Shown here in pieces: positions 49,469-58,935 of a stretch of 64,000 bases of DNA; within the stretch, counting starts at the first letter, position 1; every line of letters begins with the position of its first letter. The stretch covers positions 3,286,001-3,350,000 of the forward strand of contig NZ_AP019632.1 of the NCBI RefSeq assembly GCF_007035645.1, in the 5' to 3' direction. The notes under the pieces are model-generated. The model was not told the DNA's origin. It did not search any database and saw only the letters and a list, made by a program, of their open reading frames with translations. The translations under genes and the position numbers were made by a program. Origin of the DNA: Enterobacter asburiae (lineage in GTDB: Bacteria; Pseudomonadota; Gammaproteobacteria; Enterobacterales; Enterobacteriaceae).

Positions 49469-52400
49469 TTACCCCAATATCTCCCTCAACACCGGCCCTA
49501 TCTTCTCAAACGCCTGCGGTGAAATGATATCCACGTGGGCGCAGTCCTGGCTGTACACCTCAAGCTCCGCCACCCACGGCGCCCAGGCGACCTGCGGATC
49601 CATCGTTCGCGTGCGCTCGGCGACAAACAGCGTCGCTTTGCCGTCAAAGCGCGCGCTGCGCGCCGTGGTGAGCAGCCGCACCGCGTCGGCGTAGTTGCCC
49701 TCGATAGCGTTAAACAGCTCGCTGGAGCCCTGACCCTGCTGGGCGGCAATAAACGCCTGACGCTCGCGCTCGATTTCCGCCAGCACCTCGGGGTCGAGGC
49801 CGTTGGCCTCTTTCTCCGACCAGTTCTGGGTTTCCGGCGGCCAGGTGTCCAGCAGGCCGAGGAAGGCCACCGCTTCACCCTGCTCGCGCAGACGGGCGGC
49901 AATACCCTGCGCCAGCGTGCCGCCAAGGGAATAGCCGAACAGATAATACGGCCCCTGCGGCTGCTGTTTACGCAGCGTAGCCAGGTGATGCTCAATCACC
50001 CCATCCAGATCCGCACGCTGCTGCATTGGACCGTCCGGACGCGGCGACTGAATGCCGACGATGGACCAGCGCGGGCTGAGGTAGCGCGCCAGGACGCTAA
50101 ACTGCCAGGCAAAGCCGGACGCCGGATGGAAACAGAACAGCGTCGGGCCGTCGCTTTCGCGCAGCGGAAGAAGGGTTTCATACCCCAGACGCTGCGCCTG
50201 CTCGTCGCTCATCTGCGAGTCCAGCAGCGCGCTGAGCTTGCTCACCGTCGAGGCGACCATTATCTGCCCCGGCGTGACCCTGCGGCCAAACGCGCGGCTG
50301 AGCTGTGCCGCCAGGCGCATCGCCAGCAGCGAGTGTCCGCCGAGGGCAAAGAAGTCGGCGTCGATGTCGTTGACCTCGCAGCCCAGCAGGGCGGAAAACG
50401 CCTGCGCGACGGCGATTTCGGATTCGCTTTCCGGCACGCGGCCGGAGGTTTTACTCGTCAGCTCCGGCAGCGGCAGCGCCTTGCGATCCAGCTTGCCGTT
50501 CGCGCTGAGCGGCAGCGCGCTGATTTGCAACAGCACCACGGGGACCATGTGCGGCGGCAGCTGTGCTTTTAGTGCTTCCATCAGCGCGTCGCGATCCAGC
50601 GGTAAGCCGGATTCGGAAACCACATACCCCACCAGCTGGCGGGCATCGCCGCCGGTGGCTGCCGCCTGGTTGAACACGCAGGCGTGCGCCACGGCCTGGG
50701 CCACGTCCGGCAGCGACAGCATCGCCCGGTCGATTTCGCCCAGCTCGATGCGCTGTCCGCGGATTTTTAACTGGTCATCGCTGCGGCCGAGATATTGCAC
50801 CGCGCCGTTGTCCAGCCAGCGGGCAACGTCGCCGGTACGGTACATCCGCTCGCCCGGGGCGAACGGGTCGGCAATAAAGCGGCTGGCGGTGAGGTCCGGA
50901 CGGCCCAGATACCCCTGCGCCAGCTGAATGCCGGTGAGATACAGATCGCCCGCCACGCCGAACGGCACCGGGCGCATCATCGCGTCAAGGATGCGCAGCC
51001 CCGTGTTCCACACCGGGAAGCCGATCGGCACGCTGTTGCCTTGCACCGCCGCCAGCTCGGGGCCAAACGCCGGATACCAGCTGACGTCCACCGCCGCTTC
51101 GGTTGGGCCATAGAGGTTGTGCAGCGGCGCACGGGTGAGCTGCTCCCACTCGCGGCACAGTTCGGTCGGCAGCGCTTCGCCGCTGCAGAACACCTGCTTA
51201 AGCGTTCTGCAGCAGTCGACGTTTTCCGGCGTCAGCGAGGCGACAAACGCCGCCAGCATCGACGGCACGAAGTGGGTAGTAGTCACGCCGTACTGCGCGA
51301 AGAAGCTCTGCATCGCCTGCGGGTCGCGGTGCGCGTCCGGCTCGGCCATCACCAGCTTCGCCCCGGCGATAAACGGCCACCAGAACTCCCACACCGACAC
51401 GTCAAAGCTGCACGGCGTTTTCTGCGCCACCACGTCAGTCGCGTCCAGCGGGTAGTGGTCCTGCATCCACTTCAGGCGGTTAACGATGGCGGTATGGCCG
51501 ACCATCACCCCTTTCGGACGCCCCGTCGAACCGGAAGTAAAGATGATGTACGCCGTCTGCTCCGGCTTCGCCAGGCGCAGCGGTTTTGCATCCACAGCCG
51601 GTAAAAGGGTGTTGTAACTAAAGGCAGTAATCGGCAGATCGCTAAAGCGCGGAAGCTGCTCGTCGGTGGTAATGAGCAGGGATGGCTTCGCGTCTTCCAG
51701 CATCATCCTCAGGCGGTCGTCCGGGTAGCCGGTGTCGAGCGGCAGCCACGCGGCGCCGGCCTCGACGATGCCGTGCAGCGCCAGCGTCAGGAACACCGAG
51801 CGCGGCAGGGCCACCGCCACGCTGTCGCCCGGCTTCACGCCGCGCGCGCGCAGCAGGTTTGCCAGCGCCACCACCTGCTCGCGCATCTGGCGATAGCTGA
51901 GCTCAATATGCGCGTCCGCCAGCGCGGGGGCGTCCGGCGTTTTGCTCGCCTGCTCCGCCACCAGATCCGCCAGCGTGGTGGCCGGCAGCGCCAGTCCGGT
52001 ATCGTTGATCCGCGCCAGCTGCTGATATTCCTGCTCTGATACAGTTTCCACGTCGCCGCAGCGCAGGTCCGGGTTGGCCGCAAACTGCATCAGCATCGCG
52101 TTCAGGCGCGCGACGTGACGGGAAAGCGTCGCCTCATCGTAACGCTGCTTACTGGCGAGGATCTCAATGCTCAATCCGCCCTGCTCGTCCGGGAACAGCG
52201 CCAGCTCAAGGTCGTTCACCGGGCCGGTTGCGAGCGTGTGGGTGATGGCCTCCACGCCGTCGATATCCAGCTGATAATCAAACACCTTCACGTTCAGCAC
52301 CGGGCCAAACAGGGCTTCTTCGCCTGCGGCACGCCCGCTGTCGCGCACGATCTGCTCGGCGTCGTAGCGCTGGTGGCGGCGCATTTTTTTCAGCTGGTTG

Positions 52401-53326
52401 GCCAGGCGCAGCGCCAGCTCCGGCAGGCTCTCCTGCGGGTTGATATTCACCGCCAGCGGCAAGACGTTGAGCACCGGCCCGGTCGCGGTCAGCGCGGCGG
52501 AGCCCATGCGTCGCATAAAGATAAACCCGGCGGCGTAGTCCAGCCTTCCGGTCAGGCGGCCCAGCCACAGCGCCACCAGCGCAAGGGCCAGATCGGTACG
52601 CTGCGCCTGCCCTGCCGCCTGTGCAAGCTGGCTAAAGGCGCGACCGTCGGCGGCGATTTTGAGGCGCAGAATATCGGTAGTAGCGGCGCGTCCCGGCAGC
52701 GGCGCGGAAGAGAGCGAGACCGGAGAAGGAAGCTGCCTGCGCTGCTCCGCCCAGAAGGCGCCGTCGCGCTGATACGCCTCGCTGTCGCGATAGCGCTGAT
52801 TCTCCTCCACCACTTCGGCAAATGGCGTAAACGGGGAGCCAGGAGTCGGTTCATCCTTTTTCCACGCGGTGTAAATCGCGGCGATCTGGCGGGTAATGGC
52901 CGGGAAGCTGAAGCCATCCACCACCAGATGGTGATAGCGCTGATACCAGTACCAGTGGCTTTCACCCACCTGAATCAGCTGGTGAAACGCCAGCGGCTGA
53001 CCGCTGTCGACGCGCAGGTTCTGGTGGAGATCGGCCTCCATCAGCGCCACGGCGGCCGCGTGGTCGTCAACGCGAACGATGGACGGCTCCGGCAGAACGT
53101 AGGTGTTATCCACCCACTGCCACACCTCGCCGTTCTCCTCGGCAAAACGCATCCGCAGGGTATCGGCCTGCATCATGCCTTCAGCGATGGCTTTTGCCAG
53201 CAGCGGCGCGTCGATATCGCCTTTCAGCTCGGTGTAGTGCGCCACGCTCCAGGCGTTTGGCAGGGAAGAAAGCTGTTCCGCCATCCAGATACCCGGCTGG
53301 GCGGCGACGAGAGGAAGACGGTTCAT
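49469..53326 (-). CDS. entF: Enterobactin synthase NRPS EntF
   Basis: EntF is a 1285-aa nonribosomal peptide synthetase module (E. coli: 1293). Domain order: condensation (about 1-430, catalytic motif HHLVVDG at 132-138), serine adenylation (about 440-950, loop TSGSTGRPKG at 598-607), peptidyl carrier (about 965-1040, phosphopantetheine Ser 999 in LGGHSLL) and thioesterase (about 1050-1285, catalytic S1133 in GYSLGG). It joins dihydroxybenzoate from EntB to serine and trimerises and cyclises the product. Its ATG overlaps the ybdZ stop by 4 bases. Confidence 0.97.
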   Translation of the reverse strand: MNRLPLVAAQPGIWMAEQLSSLPNAWSVAHYTELKGDIDAPLLAKAIAEGMMQADTLRMRFAEENGEVWQWVDNTYVLPEPSIVRVDDHAAAVALMEADLHQNLRVDSGQPLAFHQLIQVGESHWYWYQRYHHLVVDGFSFPAITRQIAAIYTAWKKDEPTPGSPFTPFAEVVEENQRYRDSEAYQRDGAFWAEQRRQLPSPVSLSSAPLPGRAATTDILRLKIAADGRAFSQLAQAAGQAQRTDLALALVALWLGRLTGRLDYAAGFIFMRRMGSAALTATGPVLNVLPLAVNINPQESLPELALRLANQLKKMRRHQRYDAEQIVRDSGRAAGEEALFGPVLNVKVFDYQLDIDGVEAITHTLATGPVNDLELALFPDEQGGLSIEILASKQRYDEATLSRHVARLNAMLMQFAANPDLRCGDVETVSEQEYQQLARINDTGLALPATTLADLVAEQASKTPDAPALADAHIELSYRQMREQVVALANLLRARGVKPGDSVAVALPRSVFLTLALHGIVEAGAAWLPLDTGYPDDRLRMMLEDAKPSLLITTDEQLPRFSDLPITAFSYNTLLPAVDAKPLRLAKPEQTAYIIFTSGSTGRPKGVMVGHTAIVNRLKWMQDHYPLDATDVVAQKTPCSFDVSVWEFWWPFIAGAKLVMAEPDAHRDPQAMQSFFAQYGVTTTHFVPSMLAAFVASLTPENVDCCRTLKQVFCSGEALPTELCREWEQLTRAPLHNLYGPTEAAVDVSWYPAFGPELAAVQGNSVPIGFPVWNTGLRILDAMMRPVPFGVAGDLYLTGIQLAQGYLGRPDLTASRFIADPFAPGERMYRTGDVARWLDNGAVQYLGRSDDQLKIRGQRIELGEIDRAMLSLPDVAQAVAHACVFNQAAATGGDARQLVGYVVSESGLPLDRDALMEALKAQLPPHMVPVVLLQISALPLSANGKLDRKALPLPELTSKTSGRVPESESEIAVAQAFSALLGCEVNDIDADFFALGGHSLLAMRLAAQLSRAFGRRVTPGQIMVASTVSKLSALLDSQMSDEQAQRLGYETLLPLRESDGPTLFCFHPASGFAWQFSVLARYLSPRWSIVGIQSPRPDGPMQQRADLDGVIEHHLATLRKQQPQGPYYLFGYSLGGTLAQGIAARLREQGEAVAFLGLLDTWPPETQNWSEKEANGLDPEVLAEIERERQAFIAAQQGQGSSELFNAIEGNYADAVRLLTTARSARFDGKATLFVAERTRTMDPQVAWAPWVAELEVYSQDCAHVDIISPQAFEKIGPVLREILG

Positions 53327-53535
53327 GCGCTCCCCTCCGCAAAATGGGACGGTTCAAGCGTGCGCCAGTGCCCGGCCAGCCACTGCTGGCACGCCTCCTG
53401 AGACTGCGCTTCGCACACCACGCGCCACCCCGCCGGCAGTTCGCACTGCTGCGGCCACAGGCTGTACTGCCCCTGGTCGTTTTGCAAAATGGCGAACTGT
53501 CCCTGCGGATTATCGAAAGGATTGCTGAATTCCAT
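53323..53535 (-). CDS. ybdZ: MbtH-like protein YbdZ
   Basis: MbtH-like proteins bind NRPS adenylation domains and help their folding and activity. The protein is 70 aa with the conserved NDQGQYSLWP and a tryptophan-rich centre. It lies between fes and entF, overlapping entF by 4 bases, which is the usual arrangement. Confidence 0.95.
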   Translation of the reverse strand: MEFSNPFDNPQGQFAILQNDQGQYSLWPQQCELPAGWRVVCEAQSQEACQQWLAGHWRTLEPSHFAEGSA

Positions 53536-53545
53536 ACAGACTCCG

Positions 53546-54745
53546 TTATTGAATGAGCGGCTGCCAGAGGGTCATCAGCCCCTGCGTCAGCCCACCGCGC
53601 CAGCAAAGCGCATCGTGTCCGCCGTCAACCTGACGCCAGGTAACCTGCTGCTGCGCGTGTAGTTCGGCGTAAATCGCCTGATTGGCATTGAAAATCAGCG
53701 GCTCGTTGCGCCCGGCTTCGAGGACGATACGCAGCCCGCTCGCGGTCAGCTCACCGGTTCTGAGCTGTTCGATGAGGCGCCCTTCCTGCTGCCCGCCGCG
53801 GTGCGGCCACCAGTACGAGCCGGATTGGCTCAGCACGCAGCCAAACCGCTGCGGCCAGCTGAGGCCAGCATAAAGCGAAGAGAGTCCGCCAAAGCTCTGG
53901 CCCGCCACCACGGTACGGTCGGCGCGGTCGCTGAAGGGGGCGAGATGTTTTACAAGAGGGAGAAGTTCTTCCTGTACCGCCAGCCAGAAATCGGGGTTAC
54001 AGGGCAATTCGCGGTTGCGGTGTTCCATGTCGATCGCATCGATTAATACGTAGACCGCAGGGGGCAGTTGGCGCCCGGTGGTGAGCGACGTCAGCGCAGG
54101 CCAGACGGGCATGCTTTCGGCCCAGAACTGCCCGTCGAGCAGCACCGCCAGCGGGCGCTCGGGGCCGTCATCCCCGGTGGTAAAAATCCACACGCGGCGA
54201 CGGTTGTTGAGACGCTCGCTGTTCCACTCGATGCAGACCGGCGGCTGATACGGCGTATCGGGACGGTCCCAGCCGGGCTGAACGGGCGCGTCCGGCATCT
54301 CCAGCGCCGAAACGGCATGACCGCGCCCGCCGCGCCAGCTCTGCCGATTCAGCGGGTCGGAAACCGCGTGCGGCAGCAGCCTGCGCCAGCCTTCGCGCAG
54401 CGCCATGCGGTCCGGCAGTTCGCCTTCAAACACGGTATCGGCAAAATCGTTTTCATTTACAGAAGGGATAAAACAGTAGCTCCCGCGCCACTCGGGGCTG
54501 AATTCGCCCTGCCACTGCCAAACGTCGGTATCAGGAATGCGCTCGAGGGACTGCGGGCGGGCATTTTGATGGTGATCGGTCACGCCGGTAACGTAGAGCC
54601 AGACGCGTTTGACCAATGAGGTTTTCTGCGTTCCTGCCGGATCCCGCCACCAGAAGGTGACGCGACACTTCTCCTTCTGACGTTCCCATTCAGGTCCGTT
54701 TTTCGACTGCCACCACGCTTCACTTCCGGTTGTTAACGTCGTCAC
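53546..54745 (-). CDS. fes: Enterobactin esterase Fes
   Basis: Fes hydrolyses ferric enterobactin in the cytoplasm to release iron. It is a 399-aa alpha/beta hydrolase with the nucleophile elbow GQSFGG and the catalytic-histidine segment DGGHDALCW. I chose GTG 54745 because the protein then begins like the 400-aa E. coli Fes (MTTLTTGSEAWWQSK); GGGG stands 9 bases upstream. Longer in-frame starts up to 54892 would run across the Fur-controlled promoter region shared with fepA. Confidence 0.93.
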   Translation of the reverse strand: MTTLTTGSEAWWQSKNGPEWERQKEKCRVTFWWRDPAGTQKTSLVKRVWLYVTGVTDHHQNARPQSLERIPDTDVWQWQGEFSPEWRGSYCFIPSVNENDFADTVFEGELPDRMALREGWRRLLPHAVSDPLNRQSWRGGRGHAVSALEMPDAPVQPGWDRPDTPYQPPVCIEWNSERLNNRRRVWIFTTGDDGPERPLAVLLDGQFWAESMPVWPALTSLTTGRQLPPAVYVLIDAIDMEHRNRELPCNPDFWLAVQEELLPLVKHLAPFSDRADRTVVAGQSFGGLSSLYAGLSWPQRFGCVLSQSGSYWWPHRGGQQEGRLIEQLRTGELTASGLRIVLEAGRNEPLIFNANQAIYAELHAQQQVTWRQVDGGHDALCWRGGLTQGLMTLWQPLIQ

Positions 54746-54796
54746 CCTTATAACCCCATGTTTCACAGTCTTTTTTGTTTCAGAGCAAATTTTATT

Positions 54797-54832
54797 GATA
54801 ATATTATTGATAACTATTTGCATTTGCAATAG
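54797..54832. promoter_or_regulatory. Fur operator array between fes and fepA
   Basis: Six consecutive 6-base units GATAAT, ATTATT, GATAAC, TATTTG, CATTTG and CAATAG resemble the Fur-regulated fes-fepA operator of E. coli. It lies 52-87 bases before each of the two divergent starts. Confidence 0.8.
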
Positions 54833-54891
54833 CGTAATGCCCGCGCTGTGGGAAGCGCGCTCATTAAATAACCATAAAAGCGGGACGTACA

Positions 54892-57132
54892 ATGAATAAG
54901 AAGATTCACTCTCTGGCCTTGCTGGTCAATTTAGGGATTTATGGTGTCGCGCTGCCCGCCATGGCAGACGACAACACCGCCTCTGCGCAGCACGAAGATA
55001 CGATGGTGATCACCGCCGCCGAGCAGAATTTACAGGCGCCGGGCGTGTCGACCATCACCGCCGACGAGATCCGCAAAAACCCGCCCGCGCGCGACGTGGC
55101 GGAAATCATCCGCACCATGCCGGGCGTTAACCTCACCGGGAACTCCACCAGCGGCCAGCGCGGAAACAACCGTCAGATTGACATTCGCGGCATGGGCCCG
55201 GAAAACACCCTGATCCTGATCGACGGCAAGCCGGTCACCAGCCGCAACTCTATTCGTCTGGGCTGGCGCGGCGAGCGTGACACCCGCGGCGATACTGGCT
55301 GGGTGCCGCCGGAGATGATCGAGCGTATCGAAGTGATCCGCGGTCCGGCAGCCGCGCGCTACGGCAACGGTGCGGCAGGCGGCGTGGTGAACATCATCAC
55401 CAAAAAATTCGACGACCAGTGGCACGGCTCCTGGAACACCTACCTGAACGCGCCAGAACATAAGGACGAAGGTTCCACCAGGCGCACCAACTTCAGCCTG
55501 AGCGGCCCGCTGGGCGGCGACTTCAGCTTCCGCATGTTCGGTAACCTCGATAAAACCCAGGCCGACGCGTGGGACATCAACCAGGGCCACCAGTCCGATC
55601 GTACCGGTGCCTACGCCAACACCCTGCCGGCTGGCCGTGAGGGCGTGGAGAACAAGGACATCAACGGCGTGGTGCGGTGGGACTTCGCGCCTATGCAGTC
55701 CCTGGAGTTCGAAGCGGGCTACAGCCGCCAGAACAACCTCTACGCGGGCGACACGCAGAACACCAACAACGACAGCGCGCTGGTGAAGAAGAACTACGGC
55801 AAAGAGACTAACCGTATCTACCGCCAGAACTTCGCGGTGACCTGGAACGGCGGCTGGGATAACGGCATCACCACCAGCAGCTGGGCACAGTACGAACACA
55901 CCCGCAACTCCCGCCTGGGCGAAGGTCTGGCGGGCGGTACGGAAGGCTTGTTCAACAGCAATAAATTCACCGACACCGACCTGGCCGACGTGATGCTGCA
56001 CAGCGAGATCAACCTGCCGATTGATTTCCTCGTCAACCAGAACCTGACCCTGGGCACCGAGTGGAACCAGCAGCGCATGAAGGACTCCACCTCCTTCACG
56101 CAAACCCTGCAGGGCGGCACCATTCCGGGCATGACAAACGACCGCAGCCCGTACACCTCGGCGGAGATTTTCTCCCTGTTCGCCGAAAACAACATGGAGC
56201 TGACCGACAGCACTATGCTGACCCCTGCCCTGCGCTTCGATCACCACACTATCGTCGGCAACAACTGGAGCCCGTCCCTGAACCTGTCGCAAGGTCTGGG
56301 CGATGACTTCACGCTGAAGATGGGGATCGCGCGCGCCTATAAAGCGCCGAGCCTGTACCAGACCAACCCGAACTACCTGCTCTACAGCAAAGGCCAGGGC
56401 TGCTACGCCAGCTCCGACGGCGTGGGCTGCTACATGATGGGCAACGACGACCTGAAAGCGGAAACCAGCATCAATAAAGAGATTGGTCTGGAGTGGAAAC
56501 GCGACGGCTGGCTGGCGGGCGTGACCTGGTTCCGCAACGACTATCGCGACAAGATTGAAGCGGGCTATGCGCCGATCGGTCACACCTCTTCCGGCAAAGT
56601 GCAGACGGATATCTACCAGTGGGAAAACGTTCCGAAAGCGGTCGTCGAAGGGCTGGAAGGCTCCCTGAACGTGCCGGTCAGCGACACAATCAACTGGACC
56701 AACAACATCACCTGGATGCTGCAGAGCAAGAACAAGGAGACCGGTGACCGTCTGTCGATCATTCCGGAGTATACGCTGAACTCGACCCTGAGCTGGCAGG
56801 TCCATCAGGACGTGTCGCTCCAGTCGACCTTTACCTGGTACGGCAAGCAGCAGCCGAAGAAGTACAACTACAAAGGTCAGCCGGTGACCGGGTCTGAGAA
56901 AGACGAAGTCAGCCCGTACAGCATCGTTGGCCTGAGCGCGACCTGGGACATGACCAAAAACGTCAGCCTGACCGGCGGCGTGGATAACGTCTTCGACAAA
57001 CGCCAGTGGCGCGCGGGTAATGCCCAGACCACGGGCAACGCCACCACCGGTGCGTATATGTACGGTGCGGGAGCGTATACGTATAATGAGCCGGGTCGTA
57101 CCTGGTACATGAGCGTGAATACGCGATTCTGA
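54892..57132 (+). CDS. fepA: Ferric enterobactin outer-membrane receptor FepA
   Basis: FepA is a 22-stranded TonB-dependent receptor, 746 aa, as in E. coli. Signal peptide cleavage is near AMA (residue 25), the TonB box is DTMVITA at 36-42, the plug domain spans about 40-180 and the barrel follows. The last residues end in phenylalanine (NTRF). A disulfide pair is likely in GQGCYASSDGVGCYMMG. It is divergent from fes under a shared Fur operator; entD follows. Confidence 0.97.
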   Translation: MNKKIHSLALLVNLGIYGVALPAMADDNTASAQHEDTMVITAAEQNLQAPGVSTITADEIRKNPPARDVAEIIRTMPGVNLTGNSTSGQRGNNRQIDIRGMGPENTLILIDGKPVTSRNSIRLGWRGERDTRGDTGWVPPEMIERIEVIRGPAAARYGNGAAGGVVNIITKKFDDQWHGSWNTYLNAPEHKDEGSTRRTNFSLSGPLGGDFSFRMFGNLDKTQADAWDINQGHQSDRTGAYANTLPAGREGVENKDINGVVRWDFAPMQSLEFEAGYSRQNNLYAGDTQNTNNDSALVKKNYGKETNRIYRQNFAVTWNGGWDNGITTSSWAQYEHTRNSRLGEGLAGGTEGLFNSNKFTDTDLADVMLHSEINLPIDFLVNQNLTLGTEWNQQRMKDSTSFTQTLQGGTIPGMTNDRSPYTSAEIFSLFAENNMELTDSTMLTPALRFDHHTIVGNNWSPSLNLSQGLGDDFTLKMGIARAYKAPSLYQTNPNYLLYSKGQGCYASSDGVGCYMMGNDDLKAETSINKEIGLEWKRDGWLAGVTWFRNDYRDKIEAGYAPIGHTSSGKVQTDIYQWENVPKAVVEGLEGSLNVPVSDTINWTNNITWMLQSKNKETGDRLSIIPEYTLNSTLSWQVHQDVSLQSTFTWYGKQQPKKYNYKGQPVTGSEKDEVSPYSIVGLSATWDMTKNVSLTGGVDNVFDKRQWRAGNAQTTGNATTGAYMYGAGAYTYNEPGRTWYMSVNTRF

Positions 57133-57147
57133 TACAGGCAGTAACTC

Positions 57148-57194
57148 CCCCCTCTCCCCGTGGGAGAGGGCCGGGGTGAGGGCATCAGGCCGCA
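57148..57194. repeat. Dispersed CCCTCTCCC-type hairpin repeat, copy 6
   Basis: CCCTCTCCCCGTGGGAGAGGG with the GGGGTGAGGGCATCAGGCCGC arm, in the fepA-entD gap. It may set different levels of the two genes. Confidence 0.8.
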
Positions 57195-57213
57195 CAATTC
57201 TGAAGGGAAAAAC

Positions 57214-57864
57214 ATGCACACAACCCACACCACGTTCATTCTTGCCGGCCACCCCGTCCACCACGTCACCTTCGACCCCACCACCTTCACCGACGCCGAC
57301 CTTCTCTGGATCCCCCACTACGCTGAGCTTTTAAACGCCGGACGCAAACGCAAAGCCGAGCATCTTGCAGGCCGCATCGCCGCCGCGCATGCGCTCGGCG
57401 CGATAAATGAACGCGCGATCCCCGGCATCGGCCCCAGCGGCGAACCGCTCTGGCCGGAAGGGGTTTCGGGAAGCATTACTCATAGCGGCACGCAGGCGAT
57501 GGCGGTTGTCGTCCGTCATCAAGATGCGCTCGTAGGTATTGATTGCGAAGCCATTCTTCCAGACCGGGAAGCCCGCGAAATCCAGAACGGCATCGTTGAT
57601 GCGCAGGAAGCGATATGCCTGACGCACTCGGGCTACCCTTTTGCGCTGGCGCTGACGCTGGCTTTTAGCGCCAAGGAGAGTCTGTTTAAGGCGCTCTTTC
57701 CGCAGGTGAAGACTTACATGGGTTTTGACTGCGCTCGTATTATGACGCTCGATGAAAGAACACTTACGCTGGCCCTGACCCGCCCACACGCTGAGTTTAA
57801 AGAAAATACGCTATTTACAGTTCACTGGTTACCTGATGGTAATCAAGTCATCACTTTGCTGTAA
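57214..57864 (+). CDS. entD: Enterobactin phosphopantetheinyl transferase EntD
   Basis: EntD transfers the phosphopantetheine arm of coenzyme A to EntB and EntF. It is 216 aa, slightly longer than E. coli EntD. The Sfp-type metal and substrate motifs GIDCE (D110, E112) and FSAKESLFKA (K154, E155) are present. ATG 57214 has GAAGGG upstream; the open frame from 57160 lies in a repeat. It is downstream of fepA and probably cotranscribed. After it the island DNA begins. Confidence 0.93.
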   Translation: MHTTHTTFILAGHPVHHVTFDPTTFTDADLLWIPHYAELLNAGRKRKAEHLAGRIAAAHALGAINERAIPGIGPSGEPLWPEGVSGSITHSGTQAMAVVVRHQDALVGIDCEAILPDREAREIQNGIVDAQEAICLTHSGYPFALALTLAFSAKESLFKALFPQVKTYMGFDCARIMTLDERTLTLALTRPHAEFKENTLFTVHWLPDGNQVITLL

Positions 57865-58019
57865 CGCGCGTCAGGCATCGAAAATCTTTATTCAGCCACT
57901 CTTTCACTTCTTTTATTTCTCGCAATGCAAAAAACACTTTTTAGGAATATATCAATCTTCTTTTCCATATCTGCAGGAGTAAGATAAAAATCCAATAACC
58001 ACAAGATTTAAATGGATTT

Positions 58020-58583
58020 ATGATGCCGGTAAATGAACGCATTATTCCCACCTCAGGAACCCCGATTAACCCAGGCGGTATCCGACAACTCACCATCGGT
58101 GAGATAGCCCTCGCGAAGACGCTTTATGGTTACAGTATCCATTATCATCTGGTGTGGGTGCACAGGGAAAGTTATCTTCCTTTTAATCTCCAGCCTGTCG
58201 ATATAGCGATGAGTCCCAATGGTGAAATGTGGTTTAGAGAAGAAACTTATTCACCTGATTTCTCTTTAGAGGACGACTTAGTTAAGAAGCATAGATTTAT
58301 GCATGAGATGATGCACGTCTGGCAAACACAAAAGGGGATGTTTGTCAGGACCAGAGGATTATTTTCCGGTATTGCTGACTATACTTATAGCTTAGATAAA
58401 GTAGATTTATTGCATTATGGGTTAGAGCAGCAAGCATCGATTGTAAGCGATTACTGGTTATTGAAATATTTTGGTCTGGAGAAAAATCAGAGCTTATTAC
58501 AATACCGGGATCTGCATCTTAAAGAAACGCTCTATTACCTCCTGAATAAATATAAAACAGTTTTAAAAGGATTTCCCGGATGA
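58020..58583 (+). CDS. Putative HExxH metallopeptidase, type VI effector-like
   Basis: This 187-aa protein has a zinc-metallopeptidase-like HEMMH at residues 95-99. A conserved-looking core reads LTIGEIALAKTLYGYSIHYHLVWVH. I recall similar short proteins annotated as Vgr-related and the HExxH module of VgrG2b-type effectors, but cannot search. The next two genes encode a lipoprotein and an Hcp, overlapping or nearly so (ATGA with the lipoprotein), so a secreted toxin is a sensible guess. Two adjacent ATGs (58020, 58023) are possible starts and the ribosome site is weak. Base composition is more AT-rich than the flanking genes. Confidence 0.6.
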   Translation: MMPVNERIIPTSGTPINPGGIRQLTIGEIALAKTLYGYSIHYHLVWVHRESYLPFNLQPVDIAMSPNGEMWFREETYSPDFSLEDDLVKKHRFMHEMMHVWQTQKGMFVRTRGLFSGIADYTYSLDKVDLLHYGLEQQASIVSDYWLLKYFGLEKNQSLLQYRDLHLKETLYYLLNKYKTVLKGFPG

Positions 58584-58933
58584 AAAAACTGCTGGTTATT
58601 ATTGCTATATGTATTTCAATTACCGGCTGTCCCGGTGGTAAACGAGCCCCCAAAACACGACTAACTTTTATTAACGGCAATCATATTTGTTTCAGCATAA
58701 ATAAAAATGACATTTTGAAATATTATACAATTTATTCAAGCAAAGCCCATCAGATAAGCATAGTGACGGGATCCGGATACGGTGATTTAAACGCTTCCTA
58801 TCCTGATACTTGTATGAATATTAAATGGGAGTATGAACATACTTACGTAATTCACTACGGCTTAAATGGCAAAGAATATGTACATCAGTTCGATATCGAT
58901 AAAAATGGCAAGCTAATAAATTTAGGAGAATGA
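58580..58933 (+). CDS. Small lipoprotein, putative immunity protein
   Basis: This 117-aa predicted lipoprotein has lipobox ITGC with C17. The mature part is AT-rich-encoded with beta-rich character and no known catalytic motif. It begins in the stop of the metallopeptidase gene (ATGA) and ends 2 bases before hcp. Small periplasmic lipoproteins next to type VI effector genes are commonly immunity proteins; here this is inferred from context. The lysine-rich start MKKLLVIIAICISI supports export. Confidence 0.6.
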   Translation: MKKLLVIIAICISITGCPGGKRAPKTRLTFINGNHICFSINKNDILKYYTIYSSKAHQISIVTGSGYGDLNASYPDTCMNIKWEYEHTYVIHYGLNGKEYVHQFDIDKNGKLINLGE

Positions 58934-58935
58934 TA

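Noticed and set aside
55030..57318. Long minus-strand open frame inside fepA
   Set aside because: It is antisense to a complete, clearly recognised FepA and arises from the GC-rich codon pattern; composition is His/Arg/Val-rich with no family resemblance and no ribosome site.
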